A program made the translations under genes and the position numbers. A DNA stretch of 23,623 nt. Origin: RGIG5579 sp045543495. Lineage in GTDB: Bacteria; Bacillota; Clostridia; Oscillospirales; SIG627. The DNA lies in the NCBI GenBank assembly GCA_045543495.1, contig JAZQMO010000017.1:1-23623 (forward strand). The letters run 5' to 3'. Positions 21,529-23,623 of the stretch are shown piece by piece. The notes beneath the pieces are model-generated. The model had not been told where the DNA came from, ran no database searches, and worked only from the letters and a program-made list of their open reading frames with translations. The first letter of the stretch is position 1. Every line of letters starts with the position of its first letter.

Positions 21529-23623
21529 ATGAAACAAAAAAATATGCAATGGCCCACACGGCTTTTTCTTCTCCTTCTTTGTCTTATCCTTCTTGCCCCT
21601 GCCGCCGCCTTTGAGGTCGAAGCGGCCCGGATCCCTTCCTATTACGGGCGGGAGGCCTTGGCCACGATGCCAAACGGTGCCCTAATGATAGCGGTCTATG
21701 ACCGACTTGCAAGGGGAGTGGAGAGTGCCGCCGAGGAAATTACCGTTTCCGATGAAAGAAATCCCCTTTCCGTTTCCGAGATGGAAACGGTGATGGATGC
21801 CTATATCCGAGATTACGCCCACCACTTTTGGTTGGGAAAGGAATACACCCTTTGGGGGTGGGAGGAGTGCGTTTTTTCCATTGAACCCACCTACCTGATG
21901 ACGGGAAGCGCCCTGACCAAGGCAAAAGCGGACTTTGAGCGGGAGGTCAACGGGCTCCTTGAAGGGATCACCCCTCAAATGAGTCAGTTTGAGGCAGAGT
22001 TGTATCTTCACGATGCTCTGGCAAAGCGCATTACCTACACCTTCTCCGACCACTGCTTTGATGCCTACGGCGCTTTGGTGGAGGGAAGGGCGGTGTGCGA
22101 GGGCTATGCAGAGGCCCTGCAAACCCTCCTGCATCGGGCGGGGATCCGCTCCTTCTTGGCCTTGGGAGAAGGACTCTCGGGGGGAAAAGCCATCGCTCAC
22201 GAATGGAATTTCGTGGAGATCGGCGGAGCTTGGTATCAGGTGGATCTGACCTGGGACGATCAGGGAGAGCTGCTCTATCACGCTTATTTTAATGTGACCG
22301 ATTCCCTCATTTCCTCGGATCACGCTCTGTACAAAAGCTCCTATCCCCTCCCCGTGTGCACGGCCACCGAGGCCTTTTACTTTACGGGGAAGGAGGCTGT
22401 TCTGACCTCCTACTCGGTGGAAAAGGTGGCACAGCTCTTGCGGAATAATAATTTGCAGGCCCATCTTTACCTAACGGAAGATCCCAATGGGTTTGTTTCC
22501 TGGCTGAAAATGAGCATCAACCAAATTGCCGTTCACGCAGGCCTTTCGGGAAAATTCAGCTACAACGCTCCCCTTTTGGGTCGGGAGGTGATTTTGACCC
22601 TGTCGCCCCTTTGCACCCACAGCGATCTGAGCTTTGTTGCCGCCGTGGAGGCGGATTGCACCGAGGGAGGCAAGCGAGCCCATTGGGCGTGCTCCTGCGG
22701 AATGCTCTTTGAGGACAAGGAGGGAAAAAGCATTATCCTCGGAGCGGATGCTCTTAAAATTTCTCCCTTGGGACACGATTTTATTTTGCAAAGAGAAACG
22801 CCCCCTTACCTGAAGGCCAAGGCGGAGGATTGCACCCGGCGGGATCAGTACTGGTATGCCTGTGCCCGATGCGCCGTCAGTGCGGGGGACTGCCCCGACG
22901 CCGATCCTCTCTTTTTTGTCTCGGAGAAAGCCGGGGATCATTCCTACGCCGCCGTATGCGATGCGGCCTGCGATCTTTGCGGTCACATCCGAACGGCCTC
23001 GGAGCACCGCTATGACAACCCTTGCGATACGGCCTGCAATACCTGCGGCGAGACCCGACAGGTGGAGGGGCACCTTTACCTCAGCTCCTGTGATGAAAGC
23101 TGCGAGCTTTGCGGTGCGCTCCGCCGTCCCGCCGAGGCGCACTATTTTGACACCCCCTGTGACGGGGTCTGCAACCTTTGCGGCTATCTCCGAGCCGCCC
23201 AAATGCACAAGTATGACAATGCTTGCGATGCCGCCTGCAACAACTGCGGCCAGATCCGTCAGGCAGAGGATCATCAGTACGATCACGGCTGTGATAAGGA
23301 CTGCAATGTATGCGGTGCCATCCGTGAGGTAAACGATCATCAGTATGACAACGGCTGCGACAAGGATTGCAACGTTTGCGGAGCTGTTCGTGAAGCCAAT
23401 GACCACGCTTATGACAACCGGCAGGATGCTACCTGTAACAACTGCGGAGAGGTAAGACCCATTTACGACGGTTGGGTACAGTTCGGCGAGGATTGGGCCT
23501 TCTACCAAGAGGGCGAAATGCTGAAAGATCAGTGGATGGCAGATTCCGCAGGCTGGTGCTATCTCGGCGAAGACGGCCTGATGATGAAGAACGCTTGGAT
23601 CCCCGACTCTCAGGGCCTCTGCC
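21529..23623 (+). CDS. Secreted transglutaminase-like protein with cysteine repeats and wall-binding repeats (3' end outside the window)
   Basis: Open from the ATG at 21529 (AAAGGA 8 nt upstream) to the window edge, 698 residues so far. A signal peptide covers about residues 1-33. A transglutaminase-like cysteine protease-fold domain has the full triad: VCEGYAEALQTLLHRAG (Cys190), AHEWNFVEIGGAWYQVDLTW (His224, Asp239). Two zinc-ribbon-like CxxC segments follow (WACSCGMLF near 390-400; WYACARCAVSAGDC near 445), then eight cysteine repeats (471-647). Finally come wall-binding repeats of the choline/glucan-binding type (GWVQFGEDWAFYQEGEMLKD, then WCYLGEDGLMMKNAW) that would hold it non-covalently on the cell surface. 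Secreted bacterial proteins with this domain may cross-link or cleave peptides; the substrate is unknown. It is noticeably GC-richer than the polysaccharide genes. Confidence 0.88.
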   Translation, partial: MKQKNMQWPTRLFLLLLCLILLAPAAAFEVEAARIPSYYGREALATMPNGALMIAVYDRLARGVESAAEEITVSDERNPLSVSEMETVMDAYIRDYAHHFWLGKEYTLWGWEECVFSIEPTYLMTGSALTKAKADFEREVNGLLEGITPQMSQFEAELYLHDALAKRITYTFSDHCFDAYGALVEGRAVCEGYAEALQTLLHRAGIRSFLALGEGLSGGKAIAHEWNFVEIGGAWYQVDLTWDDQGELLYHAYFNVTDSLISSDHALYKSSYPLPVCTATEAFYFTGKEAVLTSYSVEKVAQLLRNNNLQAHLYLTEDPNGFVSWLKMSINQIAVHAGLSGKFSYNAPLLGREVILTLSPLCTHSDLSFVAAVEADCTEGGKRAHWACSCGMLFEDKEGKSIILGADALKISPLGHDFILQRETPPYLKAKAEDCTRRDQYWYACARCAVSAGDCPDADPLFFVSEKAGDHSYAAVCDAACDLCGHIRTASEHRYDNPCDTACNTCGETRQVEGHLYLSSCDESCELCGALRRPAEAHYFDTPCDGVCNLCGYLRAAQMHKYDNACDAACNNCGQIRQAEDHQYDHGCDKDCNVCGAIREVNDHQYDNGCDKDCNVCGAVREANDHAYDNRQDATCNNCGEVRPIYDGWVQFGEDWAFYQEGEMLKDQWMADSAGWCYLGEDGLMMKNAWIPDSQGLC
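22939..23469 (+). repeat. Eight tandem 22-residue cysteine repeats inside the wall protein
   Basis: Consensus HxYDNxCDxxCNxCGxxR plus about four linking residues. Repeats start at His471, 493, 515, 538, 560, 582, 604 and 626; the third is 23 residues, the others 22 (66 bp). Repeats 6 and 7 are nearly the same in protein and very similar in DNA, a sign of recent duplication. Each unit has three cysteines and a histidine, enough for one metal ion or for disulfides; the last has Gln in place of the first Cys. Confidence 0.9.

Noticed and set aside
21682..22464. Minus-strand open frame of 260 codons
   Set aside because: Antisense to the transglutaminase-like domain, which has clear motifs on the plus strand. 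Composition and lack of family features mark it as a shadow.
22471..23508. Long minus-strand open frame opposite the cysteine repeats
   Set aside because: It is exactly antisense to the repeat array, and its low-complexity Ile/Val/Ala/Gly protein mirrors the repeated codons. No ribosome site or recognisable domain; the plus-strand gene explains the region fully.

Overview
The window looks like a chromosomal segment from a Gram-positive member of the Clostridia, probably gut-associated. The evidence is strong AGGAGG-type ribosome sites, sigma-A-like promoters, lipoprotein signal peptides with short tails, choline/glucan-binding-type cell-wall repeats and an IS3-family element of a type common in gut Firmicutes. 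The taxonomic call is inference from sequence style, not from a marker gene.

Layout, left to right. (1) 1-505: the left end of an IS3-family insertion sequence with the first 31 codons of its OrfA, an intrinsic terminator, and an array of about nine small hairpins joined by a conserved 9-nt spacer. (2) 506-2711, minus strand: two lipoproteins, an SGNH/GDSL hydrolase and a metallo-beta-lactamase-fold hydrolase, transcribed from a promoter near 2785. (3) 3012-3731, plus strand: a membrane-anchored Sel1-repeat protein with its own promoter, closed by a two-way terminator. (4) 3813-18467, minus strand: a tightly packed 14-gene surface or exopolysaccharide operon. (5) 18853-21358, minus strand: a soluble SGNH hydrolase, an SGNH lipoprotein and a bacterial PH-domain membrane protein. 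(6) 21529 to the window end, plus strand: a large secreted protein, incomplete here, with a transglutaminase-like domain, eight 22-residue cysteine repeats and cell-wall-binding repeats.

The polysaccharide operon reads, in transcription order: initiating phosphoglycosyl transferase, GNAT/FemAB-like acyltransferase, GT2, TupA-like ATP-grasp ligase, GT4-like, GT2, GT2, Wzy-type polymerase, GT4, second TupA-like ligase, Wzx-type flippase, UDP-GlcNAc 2-epimerase, UDP-glucose 6-dehydrogenase and an uncharacterised nucleotidyltransferase-like protein. It therefore carries lipid-linked initiation, up to five further sugar additions, flipping, polymerisation and supply of UDP-ManNAc and UDP-glucuronate. 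No chain-length regulator, tyrosine kinase or LytR-CpsA-Psr ligase is seen. A sigma-A-like promoter at 18703-18731 is followed by a leader of about 230 nt containing a perfect 12-nt palindrome.

The most interesting points are the combination of two ATP-grasp ligases and a FemAB-like protein with a glucuronate-making enzyme, which suggests an amino-acid- or peptide-decorated polymer; the hairpin array at 234-476; and the cysteine-repeat wall protein at the right edge.
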